The position numbers were made by a program, and so were the translations under genes. Shown here piece by piece: positions 26,010 to 34,288 of a DNA stretch of 64,000 nt (within the stretch, counting starts at the first letter, position 1; the number at the start of each line of letters is the position of its first letter). Below the pieces are notes generated by a model. That model did not search any database. It saw nothing but the letters and a program-made list of their open reading frames with translations, and was not told where the DNA came from. The stretch is from Streptomyces sp. NBC_01497 (GTDB lineage: Bacteria > Actinomycetota > Actinomycetes > Streptomycetales > Streptomycetaceae): the NCBI RefSeq assembly GCF_036250695.1, contig NZ_CP109428.1, positions 434,001-498,000 on the forward strand, in the 5' to 3' direction.

Positions 26010-26827
26010 CGGACACCGCACCCCCGCCCGCATGCAAGCGGCTGGCCGAGGCGCTGCAGGACCTCAGATCCCGGACCGGCCTGACCCTGACCGCGCTGGC
26101 CGAGTGCACCGCATACAGCAAGTCCTCCTGGGCGCGCTACCTCAACGGCAGGCAGCTCGCGCCCCGCGAGGCCGTCGAAGTGCTGTGCACCATGGCAGGA
26201 CACCCACCGGGACGCCTGGTGGCGCTGTGGGAACTGGCCGAGCTGGAGTGGAGCGGCCGCCACAGGACGTCGGCCGCACCGCCGCTACCGCCCCCCGACC
26301 AGCCTGTCGGCGGCGAGGCGCCCGCACACCGCTGGAACACCCGGCGGCGGCGGGTGCTCGCCGCGGCGGCATGCGCGGTCACGCTGGCGGCTGCCACCTG
26401 GCTTGCGACCTTCCACGTTACGCACACTGGAGACACCGCGGGGCGAACCGCATCCTCTGCCGGGCCCGCACCGGGGTGCCGCGCCCAGAAGTGCACAGGC
26501 GAGGACCCGGAGACGATGGGCTGCGCGGCGCCGGAGCAGACCCGGCGACTGGGCCCGCCGTACCGGACCCGCACCGGGGCGCGCCTGGTAGTTGTCCTCA
26601 GCACGCGGTGCCACGCCGCGTGGGCGCTGGCGTGGAACACCCGCACTGGTGACGCATTCGAGCTGTCGGTCCCCGGCGGCACGGTGGAACAGGTCAAGGT
26701 GGCCGACTCCCTCGACGCGCAGGACCCCCTCTTCACGCCCATGACCGACTCCGGTGACCTGACCGGCCTGCGAGCCTGTTTCACACCGACGGCCAGCAGG
26801 CAGGAATGCGTCCACGTCCACGGCTGA
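26006..26827 (+). CDS. Membrane-anchored HTH protein with DUF2690 domain
   Basis: 273 residues, translationally coupled to the upstream gene. Residues 14-75 form the same kind of HTH (LTLTALAECTAYSKSSWARY), a single membrane helix follows at 116-137, and the outer domain (158-265) is DUF2690-like: CRAQKCTGEDPETMGCAAPE and ARLVVVLSTRCHAAWALAWN with several cysteines. The two proteins share the plan HTH, linker, helix, extracellular sensor and may act as a pair. Confidence 0.9.
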   Translation: MTDTAPPPACKRLAEALQDLRSRTGLTLTALAECTAYSKSSWARYLNGRQLAPREAVEVLCTMAGHPPGRLVALWELAELEWSGRHRTSAAPPLPPPDQPVGGEAPAHRWNTRRRRVLAAAACAVTLAAATWLATFHVTHTGDTAGRTASSAGPAPGCRAQKCTGEDPETMGCAAPEQTRRLGPPYRTRTGARLVVVLSTRCHAAWALAWNTRTGDAFELSVPGGTVEQVKVADSLDAQDPLFTPMTDSGDLTGLRACFTPTASRQECVHVHG

Positions 26828-27209
26828 CCGGCGCTTTGGGGTCCGGTGCCGCCTGGCAGAAGCTGTCTCCTTTGAGTGGGTGTTTCGGGCAGGCGACAGC
26901 CAATCTGCCGACCGGCGGTTTGAAAACGATCAGTCGCGGGCGGCTTCGCGGGAGTCGGGCTGCCGGGCCCGGCGGGACTGGCGCTTGGTGATTCGCCTGG
27001 TCATTAGGGTGATTGCGGCCCTGATGACGCGCGCCGCCGTCAGACCGACGGCACCTGCCTCGGACCAGGGTCATTGAACGCGCTGATGGCTGCGTGAGGG
27101 GGCGTCGGGGCGAGCGGCGTGGTGCCGCTCATGTCGGCATCTTGCGTATGGGCCGCTTCGACGGTCGCGGCGGCTGTGGAGCCCACGAACCCTCACGACC
27201 GGCGCATTG
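26828..27209. other. Gap with an IS5 scrap
   Basis: Only the IS5 C-terminal fragment at 26926-27030 is recognisable. The remainder shows no gene. Confidence 0.4.
26926..27030 (-). pseudogene. IS5 transposase C-terminal scrap
   Basis: Leftward reading gives AAITLMTRRITKRQSRRARQ followed by PDSREAARD and a stop. It closely matches the last residues of the complete transposase at 44543 (TITLMTRRITRRISRMSGQ), so an element of that type once sat here. Confidence 0.7.
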
Positions 27210-27659
27210 CTATGCGGGTGGGTCGGTGAGTCGGCGGAGTGCGGCGTCGCGCAGCGTGGTGAGGAGGGCGGGGACGTCGTCGGGGGTGGCGCTGGTGATG
27301 GTGAGGAGGCAGCTGAGGAGGGCGCGGGCGATCGTCTCGGTCTGCTCGGCTGTGGCGGCGGGTGCGAGGGTGGTGAGTGTCTCGGTGAGTACCCGCGCGA
27401 TCCGCACGGTCGGGTCGGAGCGCATGGCGGCGGCTGCGATCTGCAGCTCGTGCGGCGGCAGGTCGTCGTGGATGCCGTGGTGAGCGCTCAGGAGTTGCTG
27501 GAGGATGTCGTTCCCGAGTTGGGTGACCAGGACGGCCGTGGGCGTCTCGCCGGGCCGGTGGTCCAGGAGCGCGGCCTGCTCGCTCAGGTTCTCGTTCCAG
27601 ACGGCCTCGAGGTAGCCGCAGGCGCGCAGGACGTCGTCTGCCGGCAGGGGGTTGCTCAC
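27210..27659 (-). CDS. Unknown helical protein
   Basis: 149 residues from a GTG (27659) overlapping the stop of the upstream endonuclease gene by two bases within GTGA. Alpha-helical composition (SNPLPADDVLRACGYLEAVW, LVTQLGNDILQQLLSAHHGI, TETLTTLAPAATAEQTETIA). No domain recognised. The coupling suggests it worked with the endonuclease, which now carries a stop. Confidence 0.7.
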   Translation of the reverse strand: MSNPLPADDVLRACGYLEAVWNENLSEQAALLDHRPGETPTAVLVTQLGNDILQQLLSAHHGIHDDLPPHELQIAAAAMRSDPTVRIARVLTETLTTLAPAATAEQTETIARALLSCLLTITSATPDDVPALLTTLRDAALRRLTDPPA

Positions 27660-28531
27660 TGGTACTCCCACACGTTGTCGGTCTGCGCCTGGTCCAGGTC
27701 GAGTTGTACGAGCAGGCCGCGGTGGTCGGAGGCGCCCGCCGTCGGATCGAGCAGCCGGTAACGGGTGATGGCCTCGCGCAGCGGCGCGAACACCCACAGC
27801 TGATCGATCCGGTCATCGGTCCCGGTGCGCCGCAGCAGGTCCTCGTCGCCGGTGCGTTCCTAGAGCTCCCAGGCCGCGTCGACGTAGCCGGAGTAGGACA
27901 GCATCTCGGCGACGCGCCGGTCAAGGACCGGAACGGGCCCGTCGCCCGACTCGCTCGGCAGACGAGTCCTGCTCGAACGGCTGTACGGACGCATCGATGC
28001 ATAGCCGGGAGCCGGGTGACTGGGGGAGTGGGGCGGGTAGTTGATGTCGCCTCCGACGATCGCGTACGGGCCGTAGCGGTAGGCCCGCGTCGCGACCAGT
28101 TTCGCCTCGGCTCGTGCGCGGTCCGCGCTGAAGGGATCGAGGTGTGCTGGGGCGACGGCGAGCGGCGCCGGCAGTCCGAGGTCGAAGGTGGCGACGCCGA
28201 AGCCGTGCAGGCTCTGCGCGGCGAAGTCGATGTTCCAGCGGGTCCAGCGGCCCATCGTCTCGCGCCGGTAGAACAGGACCGGGGGCATGCCGGAGCTGGA
28301 CGGCGGGAGCGGGCAGGCGTCCATGTCGAGGTCGCGCATCGCGCGTGCGAGCTGTCGGTGCCCAAACGCCGACCAGCCGACAGCCTCGCACCCCAGCACC
28401 AGATCCGGCGCCACGCCCGATGCACGGATCCGTTCCACGAACAGCGGCCAACGGTCCTCCGGATCCCCGTCCCCGTTATGCAGGGCGCCCTGCTGGAAGT
28501 TCTGCACCCAGATCGAGATCGACCTCGTCAT
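27656..28531 (-). pseudogene. Endonuclease/exonuclease/phosphatase family gene with internal TAG
   Basis: From MTRSISIWVQNFQQGALHNG the frame shows EEP-type motifs: the N-terminal WVQNFQQ strand with its metal-binding Asn, FYRRETMGRWTRWN and VGGDINYPPHSP (GDxN). A TAG at 27860-27862 ends the protein after AAWEL, but the same frame continues ERTGDEDLLRRTGTDDRIDQ, LWVFAP and the catalytic SDHRGLLVQLDL to a natural stop at 27656. The truncated product lacks the SDH histidine and should be dead. An upstream GTG (VSSMAARQAKGGG) is an alternative start. Confidence 0.85.
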
Positions 28532-28742
28532 ACCACCCCCCTTCGCCTGCCGCGCCGCCATCGAGGACACCGTACGGCCAGCTGTCCGCAGCTGTGCCGT
28601 GGTGCCAGTTGCAGACGCGCGTTGCGGGCCCGGCGGGGGATCCGGGGGAGTCCATACCGGGGACGATATGGGGACCGATTGCGGCCGCGCGGGGCGACTG
28701 CGCACGATTGCGCATATTCCCCGGAGGTCTTTCGTCGTTTAC

Positions 28743-29585
28743 TCACGCCCCGTCAAGCGCGGCCTGGGCACGGCTGATCAGGCGCCGTGCGGTGGTGTCG
28801 TAGGCGGCGGAGTCGGCGAGCCACTCCCAGGCCCGTTCGTACAGGGTCACGCTGTCCTGGTCGTCCAGCCACATTTCCGCGTTGATCGTCTCCACGATGA
28901 CCAGGCGCCGGTCGTAGATCCAAGACCCGTGCGCGGGTGTGCGGCCCAGTTGGGCGCCGAGCGGGATGATGCCCAGTTCGACGGTATCGAGGCCGATCAG
29001 CGATCCTAGGCGGTCCAGTTGCTGGGCCATCACCTGCGGCGGGCACACCAGCATGTACAGGGCCGCCTCCCAGACCAGGAATCGGAAGGTCTTGCCCGGC
29101 TCGTAGAGCGCTGCTTGCCGGCGGATCCTCGCCCGCACCGCGTCCTCGATGTCCTTCGAGACACCCTGGAAGGCCGCGGCGCTGGAGAGCATCGTGCGCG
29201 CGTACTCGGGTGTCTGGAGCAGGCCCGGGATGCGCGCGGTCTCGACGCCCCGGATCATCTTCGTCGCCGCGGTCTCCACGATCGCGACCTCTTGCCGGGC
29301 CCGGTGCCCCGCAGACCGCTGCCGGCGCCACGAGCGGTACTGCGTCTCCAACCCGTTGCGGCGCGCAACGAGCTCGCCCGCGAGGTCGGTCCGGCCGACC
29401 GCGTCCGCCCAGGCCCGCAGGTCCGCCTCGGACGGCGTCTGCCGGCCGTTCTCCAGCCGGCTCACCTTCGAGCCCTGCCAGCCCAGCAGCGCGGCCAGGC
29501 TCTTGCCGTCCAGCCGTGCCTCGGTGCGCAGTTCACGCAGCCGCGCACCGAGCGCGATCCGGCCGGCCTGGTAGTCGGTGCTCAC
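28743..29585 (-). CDS. XRE-family regulator with DUF5753 domain
   Basis: 280 residues from the GTG at 29585, which overlaps the stop of the upstream gene (GTGA). HTH at about 10-65 (LAALLGWQGSKVSRLENGRQ), then the DUF5753 ligand-like domain (IPGLLQTPEYARTMLSSAAA, LVWEAALYMLV, LGIIPLGAQLGRTPAHGSW, YERAWEWLADSA). WhiJ/AbaA-type loci of Streptomyces pair such regulators with small partner proteins; here the operon is 30324-28743 with three genes. Confidence 0.94.
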   Translation of the reverse strand: MSTDYQAGRIALGARLRELRTEARLDGKSLAALLGWQGSKVSRLENGRQTPSEADLRAWADAVGRTDLAGELVARRNGLETQYRSWRRQRSAGHRARQEVAIVETAATKMIRGVETARIPGLLQTPEYARTMLSSAAAFQGVSKDIEDAVRARIRRQAALYEPGKTFRFLVWEAALYMLVCPPQVMAQQLDRLGSLIGLDTVELGIIPLGAQLGRTPAHGSWIYDRRLVIVETINAEMWLDDQDSVTLYERAWEWLADSAAYDTTARRLISRAQAALDGA

Positions 29586-30118
29586 CGCAGCGACGGTACC
29601 TGCGCCTGGAAGAGGCCGGTGGGGGCGGCGTGGTGCCAGGCGGCGTCCCGCACCTGGCACGCGGCCAGGACCTGGACAGGGTCCTCGGTGACGGTGACAC
29701 CCACGGTCCCGTCCGCGTCATCGAAGTGGAGGCGCACCAGCAGACGCGAGTCGAACAGCCAAAAGTCTTCTCGCGGCAGGTTCAACCTGTCGGCGTCCGA
29801 GCGCCACAGATTCCGGACGTCCTCGCCCGCCTGCACGTTGCCGAGCCCCGTGGCGAGGAGGTAGCGCTGGCCCTCGCTGGGCGGAGCGTCGACCACGCGG
29901 ACGCGTTCGATCCTCTTGCCCTCGCCGACCTGACGGCGCACGTTGACGGCCCAGGGCCGCCCCGCGTCGTCGGGCACCGTACCGGTGGCAAGGAAACGGG
30001 CGTACTTCTCGCTGCCCCGATCAGAGCCGTACCCGCGCCGCGTCTCCAGCCGCCAGGCCGTGTGCTCGAAATCCTCGAAGAGGTGGCCGACGTCAGCGAA
30101 CGGGATCAGATCCGGCAC
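29582..30118 (-). CDS. DUF6879 family protein
   Basis: 178 residues. MPDLIPFADVGHLFEDFEHT, LETRRGY and REDFWLFDSRLLVRLHFDDA are typical of DUF6879, a partner commonly encoded next to XRE-DUF5753 regulators. It starts three bases after the stop of the small upstream gene and overlaps the regulator downstream. Confidence 0.88.
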   Translation of the reverse strand: MPDLIPFADVGHLFEDFEHTAWRLETRRGYGSDRGSEKYARFLATGTVPDDAGRPWAVNVRRQVGEGKRIERVRVVDAPPSEGQRYLLATGLGNVQAGEDVRNLWRSDADRLNLPREDFWLFDSRLLVRLHFDDADGTVGVTVTEDPVQVLAACQVRDAAWHHAAPTGLFQAQVPSLR

Positions 30119-30120
30119 GC

Positions 30121-30324
30121 CTACTCCTTGGGGGCGAAGCGTACGAGGAGCTCTCGCGGGATGCGGACGAAGGTCTCACCGGCCTTCACGTCCCGCAGCT
30201 GGGCCAGGTGCCCGGGATCGGTCTCGACGTCTCCCTGCACCAGGATCTCGCCGGTCTCCACGACCTCGTAGAGGGTGGGGCAGTCGCCGTTCTCACTGGT
30301 CGTACCGATGAACCTCAGCGTCAT
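30121..30324 (-). CDS. Small partner protein of the WhiJ-like operon
   Basis: 67 residues, starting MTLRFIGTTSENGDCPTLYE and ending RIPRELLVRFAPKE. A small beta-rich acidic protein of the type that leads these operons. GGAGG lies upstream of the ATG. The role is unknown; family context suggests a toxin-antitoxin-like or anti-regulator function. Confidence 0.8.
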   Translation of the reverse strand: MTLRFIGTTSENGDCPTLYEVVETGEILVQGDVETDPGHLAQLRDVKAGETFVRIPRELLVRFAPKE

Positions 30325-30471
30325 GATGGCCTCCGGGCCCGGTAGGGGAGGATCCAGAATGCGCCGGACCGCTTGCACCCGGCAGGCGATTGCAGCAGAT
30401 TGCGCAAGGAGGGGCAGGGCAGGGGCCCGGGCATGACAGGACGTGCGTGCCTGGGACAGCCTTATTCACTG

Positions 30472-30519
30472 CCCTACAGTCCTCCCTACACTCTCCCCTA
30501 CAATCCTCCCTACAGTGCC
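30472..30519 (+). repeat. Four 12-bp direct repeats
   Basis: CCCTACA recurs at 30472, 30484, 30496 and 30508, exactly 12 bp apart, with consensus CCCTACA(G/A)TCCT. The array ends one base before an ATG at 30521 and lies between divergent genes. Such spacing points to a cooperative protein-binding array. Confidence 0.85.
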
Positions 30520-30520
30520 T

Positions 30521-31231
30521 ATGCTCGACGTCCGGGCGTTGACGCAGTGGTCCGCTGCCGCGGACAGGATCAGTCATCCGCCGCTTGCTCTGGTCTTCGC
30601 CAAGGACGTCACCGCCACGGTCCTCGAGCGCCGTATCGCTACGGTCCGGGACCTCTCCCGAGCCTGCTGGTCCGCCCCGTGGACCAGCTACCAGGGCTTC
30701 GGGGCCGGGGGCGCGCGGGAGGACGACGGATGGCGCGAGTACGAGGACGTCATCCTGGTCATCACCACCACCCTCGCCCAGCTGCAGAAGCACGGCCCAC
30801 ACGGAGAGGTCTGGACACGCTTCGGCCGCTCCCAGCCCCAGTCCCTCACCAACGCGCTCGCCCCCCGCAACACCCACGAGGACTACATGGCGCGGAATGA
30901 GCGCCCTCAGGCCGCGAGACGTCCCCTGCCGGGTCAAGGCGGTAGCCCCCAGGGGATGCCAGCAGCGGATCCGCGGGCGGCTCCGGAGGCAGACCCATGG
31001 GCGGACGGCCTCCGACCTGGAAATGCCCCTCGTGCGGCACTGCGACCTCCACTGTGGCGCCGGGATTGGACGGCTACGCTCCCGAGTCGGGCGGCCGGTG
31101 CCCGCGCTGCGAACAGCTCCACCGCGAGCTCACCCGGAGCCGCACACAGGCCGGCGTCCTGGCGCGCTTGCGGGCACGCGCGGAGGGACGTCACCCAGCC
31201 TCCCCAGAAGCCTGAGATGACGGCGCGTTGA
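30521..31231 (+). CDS. Unknown protein downstream of the 12-bp array
   Basis: Starts MLDVRALTQWSAAADRISHP and continues to EYEDVILVITTTLAQLQKHG, PHGEVWTRFGRSQPQSLTNA, LAPRNTHEDYMARNE. This core recurs as a fragment at 56545-56748 (GPHGPTWTRFGRSRPEPLTV), so it is a real family, though I cannot name it. The C-terminal half after about 30900 becomes low-complexity and overlaps another frame, so a frameshift or an earlier true end is likely. No Shine-Dalgarno is visible because the repeat array abuts the start. Confidence 0.5.
   Translation: MLDVRALTQWSAAADRISHPPLALVFAKDVTATVLERRIATVRDLSRACWSAPWTSYQGFGAGGAREDDGWREYEDVILVITTTLAQLQKHGPHGEVWTRFGRSQPQSLTNALAPRNTHEDYMARNERPQAARRPLPGQGGSPQGMPAADPRAAPEADPWADGLRPGNAPRAALRPPLWRRDWTATLPSRAAGARAANSSTASSPGAAHRPASWRACGHARRDVTQPPQKPEMTAR
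30997..31215 (+). CDS. Possible small zinc-ribbon protein
   Basis: 72 residues in an overlapping frame: WKCPSCGTATSTVAPGLDGY and GRCPRCEQLHRELTRSRTQA. Two CPxC knuckles suggest zinc binding. It competes with the tail of the 30521 frame; only one is likely real. Confidence 0.4.
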   Translation: MGGRPPTWKCPSCGTATSTVAPGLDGYAPESGGRCPRCEQLHRELTRSRTQAGVLARLRARAEGRHPASPEA

Positions 31232-31486
31232 GAGTTCAGTGCCGGCCGGAGGCGCAGTCTGAGGTCGCGTCACCGGCCGGCGAGTGCCCTTTCCGGGGTG
31301 CGCACGCGTGAAGCGATCCGGTGGGGCGTTTCCGAGTGTGCCGTACCGCGGGATGATCGCGTGAACGGGCGCGTCACTAAAGCCGCGCGTTGTCTTCAGA
31401 CCAGGAGAACCAACGCCGACAGACGAAATCTTCGCCGAGCCGGCATCGGTGATCCGCATGACGCATGTTGCGATATGGGCCGGCCG
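31232..31486. other. Spacer
   Basis: No gene seen. Confidence 0.35.
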
Positions 31487-31657
31487 TCATACGGCAGCCG
31501 GCTGCGGCAGTTCCAGCACCCCGGCGATCTTCCGTGCGAGCGCCGCTACGTGGGGTGGCAGATAGCTCTCCAGTGCGTCGACGTCGTCACACAGCCGGGC
31601 GCGCAGCGCGTGCAGACATGCCTCGGTGAACAGCCTCTGCTCATCGGGCTCGGACAT
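31487..31657 (-). CDS. Possible small helical protein
   Basis: 56 residues MSEPDEQRLFTEACLHALRA to LARKIAGVLELPQPAAV, preceded by an AAGGCGG site. Helical and acidic at the start. No family recognised. Confidence 0.4.
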   Translation of the reverse strand: MSEPDEQRLFTEACLHALRARLCDDVDALESYLPPHVAALARKIAGVLELPQPAAV

Positions 31658-32171
31658 CAGTCCGCCTTCCGCACACCCCTGGCCCATCGAGAAACCGCAT
31701 CTGCGCGTCCCGACCGTCCTCGGGGGAAGCGGCGTGCCGAGCATCCCGGCGACCGCCTGCCGGTCCGAATCCCTTGGGCCGGCCGCCCGGCTGCGCTGCT
31801 GCCGGGTCTGGAGGTACGAGGCGAGGGTGTCCAGGGCCAGCCTGAGTGTCGTCCCGTGCACGCGTGGGACGACGAAGGTGAGCCGCTGGTGCTGTGGAAG
31901 AAGGAACATGGGACGGCCCTGACCCTTTCCCAGTCCTTCCGCTTCGGCCCTCGCCTCGCCGACGAAGTCAACGGGTGGCTCGCCATCGTCGACGCGTCCG
32001 GCGTCGCGCCGCGACCCTGGGCATGGGCCGAACGGGTCCATCTGAGCCGGTCTGTGGGGGTGGGCCGCTGCGATCGCGATCTTGCCTGGCCCGCCGGGTT
32101 ATGGTCCGCGTGGAAACGCTCCCTGAGGCAGTTCCTGCTGCTCCCGCTGGTGTGCTTGGAGGCTCGCAGGT
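31658..32171. other. Region upstream of the ion-channel gene
   Basis: Contains the helicase scrap at 31858-31998 and the ribosome site for 32172. No other gene seen. Confidence 0.4.
31858..31998 (+). pseudogene. UvrD-like helicase fragment
   Basis: Reads LWKKEHGTALTLSQSFRFGP and RLADEVNGWLAIVDASG. The LTLxQSxRFGPxLAxxAN motif is characteristic of motif IV/V surroundings in UvrD/Rep superfamily 1 helicases. Neither the Walker motifs nor the C-terminus are present. Confidence 0.45.
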
Positions 32172-33212
32172 ATGCCCCGTTCGTACTGCGGGCCGGCGGA
32201 CGGGCGACGTGACTTCCTGGCGGGGCTCCGGTCGCGAGCGGGCGCCCTGCTCGCAGTGGCCGCTGCGGTGCTGAGCTCGTTGGTCATCACCACGCCCGCC
32301 GCTGCGGCCGTGCCCAGTTGCAGCGTCGGGGCTTACGTCACCGACCTCTACGCGGTGGATCCGATCAGGGGCACCGTGAACGCGGACCTGTGGCTGTGGA
32401 GCGTATGTCCACGCAAGGACCTTGCCGCTGTCCAGCGTCTCGAATTCACCAACGCGACGAAGACCATGTTGACAGCGCCTTCCAGCGAGAAGGTGGACGA
32501 CGAGTACTGGACTCAGGTCAAAGTGTCCGGGACCTTCCGGCAGGCCCTGGACCTGACGGACTTCCCGTTCGACAAACAGGTCATCCGGATCCAAGTTGAG
32601 GAAAACAAGCTGGACAAGTCGCGATTCGTCTACCGGGCGGATGTGAAGAACTCCACGTACAACCCCAGGATCCATCCCGCCGACTTCAAGATCACGCAAT
32701 TCCGGATCGGTGTCGGGGACGCGCCCTACAGGACGAACTTCGGCGATCCCCGGCTCGAACAAGGAGGAAGCAGCCGCTACTCCCAGCTGATGATCGAGTT
32801 CCAGCTCACCCGAGAGGGCATCACAAGTTTCGGCAAGCAGATCCTGCCAGTATACGTGGCTTTCCTGGTCGCCCTGATCTCGTTTCTGATCTGGTCGAAG
32901 GACAACGAGGTCGCCATGGTCGCGCGGCTCGGGATCCTCGGCACCGCGCTTTTCACGATCATGCTCAACTTGCGGGCAGTCGACGAGGCGCTGGGCACCT
33001 TCCTGAACGTGACGCTGGTCGAAGAGATCCACTTCATGAGCCTGCTCTACGTACTGATCGGTGTCGCCAACACCGCCTACGTCATGAAGCTGCTGACCGA
33101 TCCCATGGTCCAACCGGCAGCACGGCGCTTCAACAAGCGCATTTTCGCCATCGCGACGGGCCTGTACGTCATCGCCAACATCGTCGTCATCTCCCTCACC
33201 GTGTCGTTCTGA
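32172..33212 (+). CDS. Pentameric ligand-gated ion channel homologue
   Basis: 346 residues; GGAGG lies nine bases before the ATG. A signal peptide (about 1-46) precedes a 175-residue extracellular beta domain with AYVTDLYAVD near its start, the WLWS segment, and DLTDFPFDKQVIRIQVEE (127-144), the FPFDxQ Pro-loop of the Cys-loop superfamily without the flanking cysteines. Four membrane helices follow: M1 222-241 with Pro226, pore-lining M2 about 245-268 (MVARLGILGTALFTIMLNLR), M3 283-305 and M4 323-345 at the C-terminus. This matches bacterial GLIC/ELIC-type channels. Ligand unknown. It stands alone, with no channel partner needed. Confidence 0.9.
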   Translation: MPRSYCGPADGRRDFLAGLRSRAGALLAVAAAVLSSLVITTPAAAAVPSCSVGAYVTDLYAVDPIRGTVNADLWLWSVCPRKDLAAVQRLEFTNATKTMLTAPSSEKVDDEYWTQVKVSGTFRQALDLTDFPFDKQVIRIQVEENKLDKSRFVYRADVKNSTYNPRIHPADFKITQFRIGVGDAPYRTNFGDPRLEQGGSSRYSQLMIEFQLTREGITSFGKQILPVYVAFLVALISFLIWSKDNEVAMVARLGILGTALFTIMLNLRAVDEALGTFLNVTLVEEIHFMSLLYVLIGVANTAYVMKLLTDPMVQPAARRFNKRIFAIATGLYVIANIVVISLTVSF

Positions 33213-33218
33213 GTCCGT

Positions 33219-33856
33219 GCACTGCTCGGCGGGCACACCAGCTGGGAGGCGTACTGCCGGGCGGAGCCCGGCATCTCCCGCGCGCAGGCCTACCTGCTCC
33301 TGGACGTCGCCCGCGCCCTGGCTGCGATCCACGACGCGGTGGCCCGCTCCGAGGCGTCTCGCACGCGAGACACCGACTCGGCCACCGCGGCTGTGCTCGA
33401 CTTCGGCCTGTCCCAGCGCGCCCCGGTCGCCGTGGCCGGCCTCACGGAAACCGTCGCGGATCTGATCACCCGTCGTCCCGCCACGCTCGTCGGCAGCGGC
33501 CTGCGCGGCCTCGATGCGCCCGCAGTCCGCGCGGTGGTCCGCCAAGCCGTCCGCGACACCCACACCGCCCCGCCCCGCCGCCCGCCGAAGGGCCGGCCGA
33601 TGCGACCCTCGCCGCACTGCACCGCACGGTCGACGACCTCACTTCGGGCAGCCACCCGATCGGGGAGCTGCTTCTCGAAGTCGCGCCGGCCTACCTGTCC
33701 GATGCCGACGCGGCCCACACGCTCGCCCCACTGTGCGAAGAGATCGGCGAAGAGCTTGACCACGGCCTCGCCGCCCGCCGCTACGCCATGACCGGCGACC
33801 GCCGCGCCCTACACGGCACCGTCCTGTATGAACGCCTCGCTCACAGGCAGGCCTGA
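33219..33856 (+). pseudogene. HTH-like regulator gene, truncated and frameshifted
   Basis: Begins mid-protein right after the channel stop: TSWEAYCRAEPGISRAQAYL, LLDVARALAAIHDAVA, then LDFGLSQRAPVAVAGLTETV. After a frameshift near 33590 it continues LAALHRTVDDLTSGSHPIGE and YLSDADAAHTLAPLCEEIGE to the stop at 33856. The WExYCxxxxGISRAQAYRLLDVA block is a plasmid-type HTH seen in Streptomyces. The 5' end is missing. Confidence 0.7.
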
Positions 33857-33938
33857 TCACGGCCATTCCTGTGTGCCTTTTTGGCCGTTGTGCTGGAATC
33901 GTCCGCGCGGTCGGAGGTCTGGCCGTCGCTATCCGTGC

Positions 33939-34154
33939 GTGCTGAAGTCTCCCGGACGCCTCGTCCTCACCGCCGTCGCTGCACTGACCGCCCTCTCCCT
34001 CACCAGTTGCAGCACGGACTCACCGCCGCAGCAGTCCACCCGGCTTCAAAAGGCCGCGGGTCTCAACGCCAAGATCGACGCTGTGAAGAAAAGGCTGAGC
34101 CCGAGCGACCCGCCGCTACGGATTGTGGTGGACACCGCCTTCACTCAGCGCTGA
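33939..34154 (+). CDS. Small lipoprotein
   Basis: 71 residues from the GTG at 33939. LKSPGRLVLTAVAALTALSL then the lipobox LTSC, so Cys24 would be lipidated. The short mature chain (STDSPPQQSTRLQKAAGLNA, KIDAVKKRLSPSDPPLRIVV) is mostly charged. Unknown role. A strong hairpin follows at 34182. Confidence 0.7.
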   Translation: MLKSPGRLVLTAVAALTALSLTSCSTDSPPQQSTRLQKAAGLNAKIDAVKKRLSPSDPPLRIVVDTAFTQR

Positions 34155-34181
34155 ACCACCCGGCTCTTCCCTTGCGGGAGC

Positions 34182-34225
34182 GGCCGACCCCTCAGCCCAC
34201 CCACCGGCGGGCTGAGGGGTCGGCC
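34182..34225. terminator. 17-bp hairpin between convergent genes
   Basis: GGCCGACCCCTCAGCCC (34182-34198) and its exact complement at 34209-34225 with a 10-nt loop. It lies between the rightward lipoprotein gene and the leftward gene ending at 34289, so it may terminate both. Confidence 0.85.
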
Positions 34226-34288
34226 GGCCGAAAGCTCGACAGATGTCTGCCCGTCATGCAATCGAGGCTGGCGTTCGGACGGCCACTG

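Noticed and set aside
31968..33617. 549-codon leftward open frame over the channel gene
   Set aside because: Shadow of the channel in GC-rich DNA; composition is typical antisense and has no motif.
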